From AR12 sp036265915 (GTDB lineage Bacteria; Methylomirabilota; Methylomirabilia; Rokubacteriales; CSP1-6): DNA of 64,000 nucleotides. The translations under genes were made by a program, and so were the position numbers. The notes beneath the pieces were generated by a model. It had not been told where the DNA came from. It saw nothing but the letters and a program-made list of their open reading frames with translations, and ran no database searches. The stretch is taken from assembly GCA_036265915.1 (NCBI GenBank), contig DATAOC010000134.1, positions 33,971-97,970 of the forward strand, written 5' to 3'. Positions 31,374 to 39,266 of the stretch are shown in pieces (position 1 is the stretch's first letter; every line of letters starts with the position of its first letter).

Positions 31374-33202
31374 CGCGCGTGGGTCGTGTCATCAGCCTCG
31401 CCGCCGGCGGCGAGCGGCAGGATCACCCGAACGGTCGTGCCGTGCCCGGTGGCGCTTTCGATGACGAGCTGTCCGTCGTGCGCCTGCACGAGATGCTTGA
31501 CGATGGCGAGCCCGAGGCCGGTTCCGGGGACTTCTCGCGAGCGCGTTCGGTCGACCCGGTAGAACCGCTCGGTGATGCGCGACAGGTCGCCGGGCGCAAT
31601 GCCGATGCCCGTATCGCACACTTCGAGCTCGACACGGTCGTCGACGCGCCGGGCGCGGATCACGACATGGCCGCCGGCCGCAGTGTACTTCAGCGCGTTG
31701 TCGACGAGATTGATCACGATCTGGTGCAACCGATCGTGGTCGGCGCGCACGTGGAGATGCGCTGGCACCTCCGATGCCAGGCCGACGCCCGCACTCTCCG
31801 CGCGTGGGCGGAGCATGGCCACGACCGCCTCCACCACGTGGCTCACGGGGACCGGACCCAGATTGAGCGACACGCGTCCGAGCTCGATGTTCGAGAGGTC
31901 CGTGAGGTCGTTCAGCAGCCGCGCGAGCCGCTGGGTGTGCCGATGCACGACGTCGAGAAACGCGCGTCCCTCGGCGGGATCCTCGACGCCGCCGAGCAGC
32001 GTCTCGACGTAGCCCTGGATCGCGGTGAGCGGCGTGCGCAGCTCGTGGGAGACGTTCGCGACGAATTCCGTCCGCACTTGCTCGAGCCGACGGAGGTCGG
32101 TGACGTCGTGAAGCACCATGACCACGCCGAGCGGGCCGGCACCCAGCGGGAGCGGCATCGCGTGCACCTGGATGCGCCGCGACGCCGGCTGATCGAGCGT
32201 GATCTCGCGCTTCAGCACGTCGCCCGAGAGCGCGCCGCGCGCTCGGCGCGCGACGCCATGGAGATCGACGTTGCGCAGCACTTCGAGCAACGGCTTCTGC
32301 GCGCCGTGGCCGGCCGGCACACCGAACATGCGGCGGGCCGGCTCGTTGATCAGGACGATCTCGTCGCGTCCGTTGACGGCCACGACGCCCTCGACCATCG
32401 CGTCGAGCATCGCCGTGATCTTGGCGCGCTCATCCTCGAGATCCTGGATCCGGTCGCGAAGGCTGGCCGCGAGCACATTCAGCGCCCGTCCGAGACTACC
32501 GATCTCGTCGGTCGACAGGCTCGGCGCCCTGACGTGAAAATCCCCCTGGCTCATGCGCCGCGCGACGCGCTCCATCTCCAGCAGCGGGCGCGTGATCCGC
32601 CGCGACACGAAGAGTCCGATCCCGAGCGCCGCCGCGAGGGCAACGACGCCTCCGGCCGCCAGCACACGGCCGATGGCGCGATGGGCGGCGGCGACAGCGG
32701 ACACCGGCAGCGCCAGCCGGAGCACCCCGATCACGCGTCCGTCTTGCTGCACCGGCATGCCAACGTAGAACAACGCCTCGTGGACGGTCTCGCTCCTCCG
32801 CACGGCACGACCCAGGCGTCCGGCGAGCGCGGCCGCCACCTCGGGTCGGTGGCCGTGGTTCTCGAGGCGCGGCACGTCAGCCAAGGCGACACTCGAGTCG
32901 GCCAGCACGCGGCCGTCGCTGGCGATCAACGTCACCCGCGCCTCCGTCGGCGCCGCCGCGCGCGCGACGAAGGTCTGAAGCACCGCGGCCTGCGCGCCGG
33001 TGGTCAGCAAGCCCCGCGCGTCCTCATGGAGGAGGCGCGCGACGGTGGCGAGCCGAGCCTCGAGGGTGCGCTCGCTGAATGACTCGAGGGCCGCGCTGAG
33101 ATAGAAGCCGGCCACCGCGAGGACGATGGCGACGAAGCCGACCAGCGTCAGCGTGAGCTTGAGTGAGACCCGGCGGCGTAGCGCGCTGACGAGGCCACGC
33201 AC
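31367..33202 (-). CDS. phoR: Phosphate-type sensor histidine kinase PhoR
   Basis: A 611-residue membrane kinase. A first membrane segment (LTLTLVGFVAIVLAVAGFYL) and a second near residue 160 flank a periplasmic sensor. A HAMP region (RRITRPLLEMERVARRMSQGDF), a PAS domain, HisKA (VSHELRTPLTAIQGYVETLL) and HATPase (NLVDNALKYT, GTGLGLAIVKHLV) follow. The order and YVETLL motif are typical of PhoR/PhoP-PhoR systems. The GTG start at 33202 lies seven bases after phoB. It likely senses phosphate supply through PstSCAB-PhoU. Confidence 0.85.
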   Translation of the reverse strand: MRGLVSALRRRVSLKLTLTLVGFVAIVLAVAGFYLSAALESFSERTLEARLATVARLLHEDARGLLTTGAQAAVLQTFVARAAAPTEARVTLIASDGRVLADSSVALADVPRLENHGHRPEVAAALAGRLGRAVRRSETVHEALFYVGMPVQQDGRVIGVLRLALPVSAVAAAHRAIGRVLAAGGVVALAAALGIGLFVSRRITRPLLEMERVARRMSQGDFHVRAPSLSTDEIGSLGRALNVLAASLRDRIQDLEDERAKITAMLDAMVEGVVAVNGRDEIVLINEPARRMFGVPAGHGAQKPLLEVLRNVDLHGVARRARGALSGDVLKREITLDQPASRRIQVHAMPLPLGAGPLGVVMVLHDVTDLRRLEQVRTEFVANVSHELRTPLTAIQGYVETLLGGVEDPAEGRAFLDVVHRHTQRLARLLNDLTDLSNIELGRVSLNLGPVPVSHVVEAVVAMLRPRAESAGVGLASEVPAHLHVRADHDRLHQIVINLVDNALKYTAAGGHVVIRARRVDDRVELEVCDTGIGIAPGDLSRITERFYRVDRTRSREVPGTGLGLAIVKHLVQAHDGQLVIESATGHGTTVRVILPLAAGGEADDTTHARQ

Positions 33203-33209
33203 GGGCGCG

Positions 33210-33893
33210 TCAGTCCGTCGTCAGCTGGTAGCCGACGGCCTTCACGGTCACGATCCGGGCTCCCTCGTCGCCCAGCTTGGCGCGGAGGCGGCGCACATGA
33301 ACGTCGACCGTGCGCGATTCGATGTCGTCGGCATTGGCGTAGCCCCATGCGCGCTCGAGAAGCTGCTCCCGCGACAGCACCCGGCCGCGCGACTCGAGAA
33401 GGATCTGCAGCAGCGAGAACTCGCGCGGCGCCAGCGCCACGGCGTTGCCGGCGACCTCCACGCGACGACGCTGGACGTCGAGCGTGATCCGGCCTGCGGT
33501 CAACGGCCGGCCGGCCGCAGCTCCGGAGCGGCGCCGCAAGACGGCCCGGATGCGGGCCACGAGCTCCTTCGGGGAAAACGGCTTCACCACGTAGTCGTCG
33601 GCGCCCAGCTCGAGTCCGACGATGCGATCCACTTCCTCGGCCTTCGCGGTCAGCATGATGATCGCGACGCCGGCCGTGGCGTCATCGCGGCGGAGACGGC
33701 GACACACCTCGAGACCGTCCACCCCGGGCAGCATGAGGTCGAGGACGACCAGATCCGGACACCGCTTCTGCACTTCGTGGAGCGCGGCGGTGCCGCTCGC
33801 CGCCGTCCGGCAGCTGTAGCCGTCACGCTCGAGATGGTGCACGACGAGCGTGCGGATGTCCGCTTCGTCGTCCACGACGAGGATCTCCGCCAC
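33210..33893 (-). CDS. phoB: OmpR/PhoB-family response regulator
   Basis: A 227-residue transcription factor. The receiver domain has EILVVDDEADIR, the phosphoacceptor DLVVLDLMLPGVDG and KPFSPKELVARIRAVL. The winged-helix DNA-binding domain ends ESRTVDVHVRRLRAKLGDEGARIVTVKAVGYQLT. It is the upstream partner of the kinase gene. A second PhoB-type regulator is encoded at 38488. Which one governs pst is unresolved. Confidence 0.88.
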   Translation of the reverse strand: MAEILVVDDEADIRTLVVHHLERDGYSCRTAASGTAALHEVQKRCPDLVVLDLMLPGVDGLEVCRRLRRDDATAGVAIIMLTAKAEEVDRIVGLELGADDYVVKPFSPKELVARIRAVLRRRSGAAAGRPLTAGRITLDVQRRRVEVAGNAVALAPREFSLLQILLESRGRVLSREQLLERAWGYANADDIESRTVDVHVRRLRAKLGDEGARIVTVKAVGYQLTTD

Positions 33894-33939
33894 GGCAGGC
33901 AGTGTCCCACACGTCGGGACCGGGGTGCTTCGCGCGGCG

Positions 33940-34183
33940 CTACCCCGTCGTCAGGACAGCGCGAACCCGCGCCTTGCCGCTGAGCATCCGCTCGTAGCCT
34001 TCATCAGCGCGCTCCAGCGGAACGAGCTCCGTCATCGCGCGCACGCCGGTCAGGACGCTGAATGCCAGCGTCTCTTGCGAATCGATCGACGTCCCGGAGG
34101 GCCAGCCGACGATGGAGCGGCGGCCGAAGATGAGCGACGAGCTCCAGCGGCCCTCACGCCCGGCTGACTCGGACAGCACGCAT
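33940..34183 (-). pseudogene. Decayed zinc-dependent alcohol dehydrogenase (internal deletion)
   Basis: The minus strand starts with MRAVRVSRA (ATG 34183, preceded by AGGAGG), the usual N-terminus of this MDR group, meets TGA at 34154-34156, and continues in that frame GPLELV. In another frame the C-terminal end follows at once: FGRRSIVGWPSGTSIDSQETLAFSVLTGVRAMTELVPLERADEGYERMLSGKARVRAVL. About 250 central residues are missing. The gene has lost its middle and acquired a nonsense codon, so it is a remnant. Confidence 0.8.
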
Positions 34184-34308
34184 GCTGGGCGTGGCTTCGC
34201 CTCCTGTCGGTGTGATGGACCTCGCGTTGCCGGCGATTCGGTGCACAGGACGAACCGGGACGCTACAGCGACTCCGCTCGTTGCGCCCGCCCACCGCTCG
34301 TGGCATGG

Positions 34309-34818
34309 ATGGCGGAGCGCGTGCCGCCAACGCAGCGGTGCGAAGGAGGAAGGTCGACGCGGACGCCATCTCCGCTCCGCCTCATCGCCGCGTTCAAGCT
34401 GGTGAAGAGCCTGCTAATCGGAACCGCGGGGCTTGGTGTGCTGCGATTGGTCCACACGGATATCGCGGACACCGCGTGGGCGGTCGCGACGCATCTGCGT
34501 CTCGATCCCGAAGGGCGCCTCGTCGAGCCCCTCCTGCGCCGCCTGGTGGGACTCGATCCGCACACACTACAGACGATGAGCCTCGCCGCCCTGGTGTATG
34601 CCGGGCTGACGCTGACCGAAGGCGTCGGCCTCATGCGGGGCAAACGCTGGGCCGAATATCTGACAGTCGTCGCGACAGCCTCGCTCGTCCCCCTCGAGGT
34701 CTATGAGCTCGGGCGCCACCCGTCGGCCGTCCGCGTCACCGCGCTGCTCGTGAATCTTGCGATCGTGGTGTACCTCGTGCTCCGCGTTCGCCGCGAGCGG
34801 CGGGTGCCGAACGCCTAG
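34309..34818 (+). CDS. DUF2127-type small integral membrane protein
   Basis: A 169-residue membrane protein with about four hydrophobic segments. It has LRLIAAFKLVKSLLIGTAGLGVL, LVYAGLTLTEGVGLMRGKRWAEYLTVVATASLVPLEVYEL, a pattern of the DUF2127 family. ATG at 34309 is the first good start; GTG at 34300 is an alternative. Its TAG stop shares the four bases CTAG with the stop of the converging HAD gene. The function is unknown. Confidence 0.72.
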   Translation: MAERVPPTQRCEGGRSTRTPSPLRLIAAFKLVKSLLIGTAGLGVLRLVHTDIADTAWAVATHLRLDPEGRLVEPLLRRLVGLDPHTLQTMSLAALVYAGLTLTEGVGLMRGKRWAEYLTVVATASLVPLEVYELGRHPSAVRVTALLVNLAIVVYLVLRVRRERRVPNA

Positions 34819-35633
34819 GCCCCCGCTGTCGCCGGACCGATCGCCGACGACGCCGGCGCGAGGAATGCGTGGAGGTCGTAGGCCAGAAGATCGCCGACGC
34901 GATCGACCGCGAGATCGGCGGGCGGGTTCGTCGCGAGGACCTCGGGATCGTGCGCATAGTGACCCTGTCGTGGAAAGACGGTGGTGACGCGACTCCTCCA
35001 GACTCGCTTCACGGCAGTCAGGATGCGCAGCTTGTCGTCCACCATGACATAGTGGTCGGCGGGATATCGTCGTTCGACGTCATCCAGCTCGCGCTCCTTG
35101 TGGACGTAGATCAACACGTTGCCCTCCACCACGTCCTGGATGCCCGACCGCTCGACCTTGCGCGGCTGAAACACCGCGTCGCCGTCGGAGAGGATGACCG
35201 TCGGCCCCCACGTGCGGAAGCGCTCCAGCACGTCGAGGGCGTTCGGATACAGCCGATTGGCGAAGGGGTAATCGACCATGAACGACGAGACGGTCAGCAC
35301 GTGCGAATCACGGGGATGCTCGAGGCGATACCGCTGGAGCGCGCCCAAGTAGTCCGCGTAGCCCAGCTCGGTCCGCAGCTCCTCGAAGATCTCCCAGTAC
35401 CGAGCCTGCCGTTCGCGTCCGATTTCTCGCTCCAGGTACCGCTTGAGATCGGCCGCGATGCGATCGTTGTCGACGAGCGTGTTGTCGATGTCGACGAGGA
35501 AGACGACCGGGTGCCGCGCCGTCACCGGCGCACTTCCCGGGACAGGTGCCGTCTCTGACGCCCAGGCGTAGCCGCCGACGCGGGACCCGGTCAGCCCAGC
35601 CATTCCGCTCGCGTCGGCAGCAGAGGAGACCAT
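34815..35633 (-). CDS. HAD-superfamily hydrolase
   Basis: A 272-residue HAD-fold protein. Motif I is VDIDNTLVDND, motif II is ILSDGDAVF, and the late acidic motif is YVMVDDKLRI. The first 35 residues look poorly conserved, and GTG in front of TARHPVVFLVDIDNTL may be the real start. HAD enzymes remove phosphate from small molecules; the substrate cannot be named. It converges with the DUF2127 gene and shares the CTAG stop. Confidence 0.8.
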   Translation of the reverse strand: MVSSAADASGMAGLTGSRVGGYAWASETAPVPGSAPVTARHPVVFLVDIDNTLVDNDRIAADLKRYLEREIGRERQARYWEIFEELRTELGYADYLGALQRYRLEHPRDSHVLTVSSFMVDYPFANRLYPNALDVLERFRTWGPTVILSDGDAVFQPRKVERSGIQDVVEGNVLIYVHKERELDDVERRYPADHYVMVDDKLRILTAVKRVWRSRVTTVFPRQGHYAHDPEVLATNPPADLAVDRVGDLLAYDLHAFLAPASSAIGPATAGA

Positions 35634-35847
35634 CAGGCAGCCACCATTTTAGCAGCCGCCGCTCAGCTCGATGACATGCGGGCGGCGTTCAAACCGGTGC
35701 CCTGAGGCTCATGCGAGCCATCGTGCCGCGCGGAAGGCACGTCCCACGCTGATCGCCGACGATCCCGGAGTGCGAGCATCGCCGAGCGACCGTGGCCGTC
35801 CCCTGCTCCGTGAGCCACGCTGATAAGCTGGGACGTGGTGCAGCTGT

Positions 35848-36945
35848 ATGGTCAGCCCTGCGCTCGCGGTCGAGCTCGATGTCCTCGCGTCCACGGCCTC
35901 GCTCTTCGAGGCCCGCAGCGACGGCCGTCTCGAATGCCACGCCTGTGCCCACCGGTGTGCGCTGCGTGACGGCGATCGCGGCCTCTGCCGTGTCCGGTTC
36001 CGCCACCACGATCGGGTGATGGCGCCGTTTGGCTACGTCGCCGCTCGCCACGTTCGAGCCGTCGAGACCAATACCGTCTATCACGTGCGTCCCGGAAGCC
36101 AGGCGCTCATCATCGGCATGTACGGGTGTGACCTGCACTGCCCCTATTGCCAGAACTGGCGCATCTCACAGGCGCTGCGTCACGACACACCGGCACCGAC
36201 ACCATTCGCGGCCACGCCGGCGACGCTGGTGGCCGAAGCCGTGAACGCGGGCTGCGAGGTTCTCTGCGGCGCGTACAACGAGCCTCTCATCGCGGCCGAG
36301 TGGCTGCACGCGGTGTTCGCCGAGGCGCAGCGTTCGCGACTCGTCACCGGGGTCGTGTCCGACGGCAATACGACGCGCGAAACGCTCACGTACATGCGAC
36401 CCGTCACCGACTTCTTTCGTGTCGATCTCAAGGGATTCACGGAAGATCAGTATGCGGCGCTCGGCGGGCGGTTCGCGACGGTGCTGGACTCCATCCGGAT
36501 CGCTCGGAGTCTCGGCTACTGGGTGGAAGTCGTCACCCTCGTCGTCCCCGGGTTCAATGACGACCTCGCTGGTCTGCGTGGTGTTGCCCGCCAGCTCGCC
36601 GCCATCGACTGCGACATCCCGTGGCACCTGAACGCCTTTTACCCCCGCTACCAGTGGCGTGATCGGTCTCCACAAGGCGGTGGCTTGCTCGTCAGTGCCG
36701 CCGGCGCCGCGTACGCGCGCGGTCTCCGATACGTCTACGTGGGGAACCTCGCGGATCGAGTGGCAGGGCTATCGCACACGCGCTGTGCCGGGTGTCATGC
36801 CCTCCTCATCGAACGGCATGACTACCGGGTCCGGACGCGCCGTTGCCTCGACGGCATCTGCCCGGACTGCGGCGTCGGCATCCCTGGCCTCTGGCGGGAC
36901 CGCGCGTCAGCCGGCTCGATGTCGCTTCCGCGCGTGCAGAGCTAG
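35848..36945 (+). CDS. amrS: AmmeMemoRadiSam-system radical SAM enzyme (AmrS-type)
   Basis: A 365-residue radical SAM protein of the PflA-like group. An N-terminal Cys-rich part (CHACAHRCALRDGDRGLCRVR) precedes the cluster motif YGCDLHCPYCQNW. Then come YNEPLIAAEWL, DGNTTRETL and DLKGFTEDQY, typical of AmrS. A C-terminal zinc-ribbon-like region (CAGCHALL, CPDCG) is present. The usual AmmeMemoRadiSam partners (AmrA, AmrB) are not seen nearby. The substrate is unknown. Confidence 0.85.
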   Translation: MVSPALAVELDVLASTASLFEARSDGRLECHACAHRCALRDGDRGLCRVRFRHHDRVMAPFGYVAARHVRAVETNTVYHVRPGSQALIIGMYGCDLHCPYCQNWRISQALRHDTPAPTPFAATPATLVAEAVNAGCEVLCGAYNEPLIAAEWLHAVFAEAQRSRLVTGVVSDGNTTRETLTYMRPVTDFFRVDLKGFTEDQYAALGGRFATVLDSIRIARSLGYWVEVVTLVVPGFNDDLAGLRGVARQLAAIDCDIPWHLNAFYPRYQWRDRSPQGGGLLVSAAGAAYARGLRYVYVGNLADRVAGLSHTRCAGCHALLIERHDYRVRTRRCLDGICPDCGVGIPGLWRDRASAGSMSLPRVQS

Positions 36946-37034
36946 AGAGCGACACCGCGACCGTCATCGCTCTCGTGTCCCGTCGACAGACACGAGAGCA
37001 CCGCCTCGTCGAGCTCGTTCCAGAGATCCGCCAT
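36942..37034 (-). CDS. Candidate 30-residue small protein
   Basis: ATG at 37034 is preceded by GAAAGGAG at a good distance and opens MADLWNELDEAVLSCLSTGH, ending at TAG 36942. The first 17 residues look like an amphipathic helix and resemble the start of longer unnamed proteins, so this may be a shortened copy. Its stop shares CTAG with the amrS stop, the same arrangement as at 34815-34818. Translation is unproven. Confidence 0.4.
   Translation of the reverse strand: MADLWNELDEAVLSCLSTGHESDDGRGVAL
36945..36997 (+). terminator. Competing hairpins after amrS
   Basis: TCTCGTGTC (36971-36979) pairs with GACACGAGA (36989-36997), a nine-pair stem with a nine-base loop. GAGAGCGA (36945-36952) can instead pair with TCGCTCTC (36967-36974), using some of the same bases. 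No U-run follows. The pair may terminate or stabilise the amrS message, or may affect the small reading frame on the other strand. Confidence 0.45.
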
Positions 37035-37145
37035 CCTGGGCGCTCCTTTCGGTGTTCGCATGAGGCGAGCGTACACGCGTGCGATCTCACGAGTGTGACG
37101 GCCGCACGACGTCTTCTCGACGACGCCGTGGAGACTTCACGGGTT

Positions 37146-37162
37146 CGTCATCATCGCGTAAC
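37146..37162 (+). promoter_or_regulatory. Candidate Pho box upstream of the PhnC-like gene
   Basis: CGTCAT at 37146 and CGTAAC at 37157 form a direct repeat with an 11-base period, the spacing used by PhoB-type regulators. The same kind of repeat is seen at 38445. It lies about 50 bases before the ATG at 37215. Confidence 0.4.
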
Positions 37163-37214
37163 GTTCCGCGGCCATCCTCGCGGAGGCGATCGACTTTCGG
37201 GCAGGAGGACCGCG

Positions 37215-37919
37215 ATGATCGAGCTCCTCGGTGTTGGCGTGATGGACCCCGCCGGCGGCTGGCAGCTGCGGCGCGTTACAGCAACGCTCGAGGCCGGCAC
37301 GCTCGTGGCCGTGCTCTCGACACCTCCGGTGCACGCGGAGGCACTGCTCGCGGCCATCTCGGGGCAGCGCGTCCCGGACGAGGGCCGGATCTGGATCGAC
37401 GGCTTGCCGCTCATCCGCCAGACGGCATCGCGGGTCCGCCGACGCATCGCCGACATCGACGCCGCGCAACCGCTGCAACGCTCCGCCTCGGTCGTTGACA
37501 CCGTCTCGTGGATGAGCCGACGTCGCCGGTGGCTCTCGCTGCTGACCGAGCCGGCCGGCGCACACCGCGACGCCGTGCTGCGCAGCCTCGCCACCGTCGG
37601 TCTCATCGACCGCAGCCGCGTCCGGGTCGGCGAGATATCGGACGTCGATCGAGTGCTGCTGAGGTGCGCGGGCGCCTTGACGCGCCCAGTGACCGCCGTC
37701 GTCATCCGGAACATCGACCAGTGCGTCTGTGCCGACGCGATGGCGCACGTGCTCCAGCGACTGCGGATGCTCGCGCGGCAGCGGCGGATCACGATCGTCG
37801 CCGGAGCCACGGACGCGGTCACCGCGGCCGGTGTGTCCGATCGCGTCGTGTGGCTGTCGCAGGGGCGGTTGCTGGATCGGGGGGCCATCGCCGCCGGGCG
37901 ATGCCCGGAACCGGCGTGA
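37215..37919 (+). CDS. Degenerate ABC-type ATPase domain protein (PhnC-like, Walker motifs lost)
   Basis: A 234-residue protein that aligns in outline with phosphonate-type ABC ATPases: MIELLGVGVMDPAGGWQLRRVTATLEAGTLVAVLS, then GQRVPDEGRIWIDGLPL, RVRRRIADID and a C-terminal DRVVWLSQGRLLDRG. The Walker A sequence should read GxxGxGKST, but here it is STPPVHAEALLAAISG with no Gly-Lys. The LSGGQ signature is replaced by EISDVDR, and Walker B reads AVVIRNID. It therefore probably cannot hydrolyse ATP. ATG at 37215 follows AGGAGG. It overlaps the HD-domain gene by one base. Confidence 0.7.
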   Translation: MIELLGVGVMDPAGGWQLRRVTATLEAGTLVAVLSTPPVHAEALLAAISGQRVPDEGRIWIDGLPLIRQTASRVRRRIADIDAAQPLQRSASVVDTVSWMSRRRRWLSLLTEPAGAHRDAVLRSLATVGLIDRSRVRVGEISDVDRVLLRCAGALTRPVTAVVIRNIDQCVCADAMAHVLQRLRMLARQRRITIVAGATDAVTAAGVSDRVVWLSQGRLLDRGAIAAGRCPEPA

Positions 37920-38449
37920 TGCGTCACCGCGCGCTCGATCTCGTGGCGCGTTACGCGAGGGCACGCCAGCCCGCGGCCGACCACGGCGTCGACCAGCTCA
38001 CCCATGCGCTGCAGTGCGCGGCGCTCGCCAGCGCCGAGACCTCCGATAGCGAGATCGTTCTCTCCGCGCTGCTGCACGACGTCGGGCACGTGCTCCTGCA
38101 CGACCATGTGTGGCATCCCGAGCGGCCCGAGCTGCATCACGGGCGGGTTGGCGCCATGCTCGTGCGCCCGTTCACCTCGGCGCGCGTCGCCTGGCTCGTC
38201 GAGTCTCACGTCGATACTCGGCTGTGCTTCGCCGGCGATGCGGAGCCGCGCTTGTCACCGGAGCGGCACTCGTGGCTCGCCGATGCGGTGCGCATTCGAC
38301 GGTGGGACCGCGCGGCGAAGCACGCGCCGTTCCCGCCGCCGCCGCTCATCGCGTACCGGACCGTTCTCGAAAGCCAGTTCGGTCCGCAGACCTGGAGTGA
38401 TGCGCCCGGAATCGGAACGGTCGTTCACGGACAATTTACCGCGTCGTAA
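37919..38449 (+). CDS. HD-domain protein, phosphonate-degradation-associated (PhnZ-like)
   Basis: A 176-residue HD-fold protein. QLTHALQCAALASAETSDSEIVLSALLHDVGHVLLHDH carries the HD metal site and resembles the HDIG protein of phosphonate operons, whose PhnZ members are diiron oxygenases that cleave C-P bonds. Further ligands are probable in LHHGRVGAML and VESHVDTRLCF. ATG at 37919 overlaps the TGA of the PhnC-like gene (TGATG). No PhnY hydroxylase is encoded nearby, so substrate assignment is tentative. Confidence 0.78.
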   Translation: MRHRALDLVARYARARQPAADHGVDQLTHALQCAALASAETSDSEIVLSALLHDVGHVLLHDHVWHPERPELHHGRVGAMLVRPFTSARVAWLVESHVDTRLCFAGDAEPRLSPERHSWLADAVRIRRWDRAAKHAPFPPPPLIAYRTVLESQFGPQTWSDAPGIGTVVHGQFTAS

Positions 38450-38461
38450 CGCTCCCGTAAC
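38445..38461 (+). promoter_or_regulatory. Candidate Pho box upstream of the second PhoB-type regulator
   Basis: CGTAAC occurs at 38445-38450 and again at 38456-38461, exactly 11 bases apart, just before the regulator gene that leads into pstSCAB-phoU. It matches the pair at 37146-37162 in spacing and in the second half-site. Confidence 0.45.
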
Positions 38462-38487
38462 CTTTGCACGCGACACTCGACTCGTCT

Positions 38488-39225
38488 ATGGACGGCCTGG
38501 CCGTGGCTCGAAAGCCTCTTCCCCGCGTGCTGGTGGCCGAGGACGAGCCGGACGTGGCAGAGCTGCTGCGCTTCAACCTGACCGGCGACGGCTACGACGT
38601 CAAGGTCGCGGCCAATGGCGCCGAGGCGCTCAGACAGGTGCAGCAGCTGAAGCCCGACGTCGTTCTCCTGGACATCATGGTTCCCCAGCTCAACGGCTGG
38701 GAGATCTGTCGGCGGATCAAGCAATCGGCGGAGACACGGGGAACCGCCGTCATCATGGTCACGGGCCGCGTGGAAGAGGGCGACAAGGTGCTCGGCTTCG
38801 AAGTGGGCGCCGACGACTATGTCACCAAGCCGTTTGCGATTCGCGAGCTGCTGGCGCGCGTCCGGGCCGTTCTGCGACGTGCCCATGCCGGGGATACCCG
38901 CGGCGCCGCCACGGTGAAGCTGGGCGGCCTCGAAGTCGATCGTTACCGCTTCGAGATCCGGATGAACAGCCGCACCGTCAAGGTGACCCGCCGCGAGTTC
39001 GAGCTGCTTGCGATCCTGGCCGGGGCGCCTGGACGAGTCTTTACCCGCGAGGAGCTCCTCGACGCCGTCTGGGGCCGCGATGGCTTCGTGGAGCCCCGCA
39101 CGGTCGATGTCCACCTCGCTCGGCTCCGTTCGCGCTTTGAGGCGGCCGGGGTTCCCGAGCCCGCGATCGAGACCGTCCGCGGTGTCGGCTACCGCATGCG
39201 GGAAGCCGGGCGAACGGACACATGA
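38488..39225 (+). CDS. OmpR/PhoB-family response regulator linked to pst
   Basis: A 245-residue regulator. The receiver shows RVLVAEDEPDVAELLRFNL, phosphoacceptor VVLLDIMVPQLNG and KPFAIRELLARVRAVL. The output domain has VTRREFELLAILAGAPGRVFTREELLDAVWG and ends PAIETVRGVGYRMRE. ATG at 38488 is preferred to a TTG at 38464. It lies 41 bases before pstS and probably controls the phosphate operon, in addition to or instead of the PhoB at 33210. Confidence 0.88.
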   Translation: MDGLAVARKPLPRVLVAEDEPDVAELLRFNLTGDGYDVKVAANGAEALRQVQQLKPDVVLLDIMVPQLNGWEICRRIKQSAETRGTAVIMVTGRVEEGDKVLGFEVGADDYVTKPFAIRELLARVRAVLRRAHAGDTRGAATVKLGGLEVDRYRFEIRMNSRTVKVTRREFELLAILAGAPGRVFTREELLDAVWGRDGFVEPRTVDVHLARLRSRFEAAGVPEPAIETVRGVGYRMREAGRTDT

Positions 39226-39266
39226 CACGCCCAGAACTGAAACCACATGAGCAAGGGGGAGCCCGT

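Noticed and set aside
30521..33082. Plus-strand open frame of about 850 codons
   Set aside because: It lies across chrA and antisense to phoR and shows only Arg/His-rich low-complexity sequence.
34154..34156. In-frame TGA in the alcohol dehydrogenase remnant as another selenocysteine codon
   Set aside because: The position corresponds to a Gly in the usual MRAVRVSRAGGPLEL start, not to Cys, and the rest of the gene is deleted. It is an ordinary nonsense mutation.
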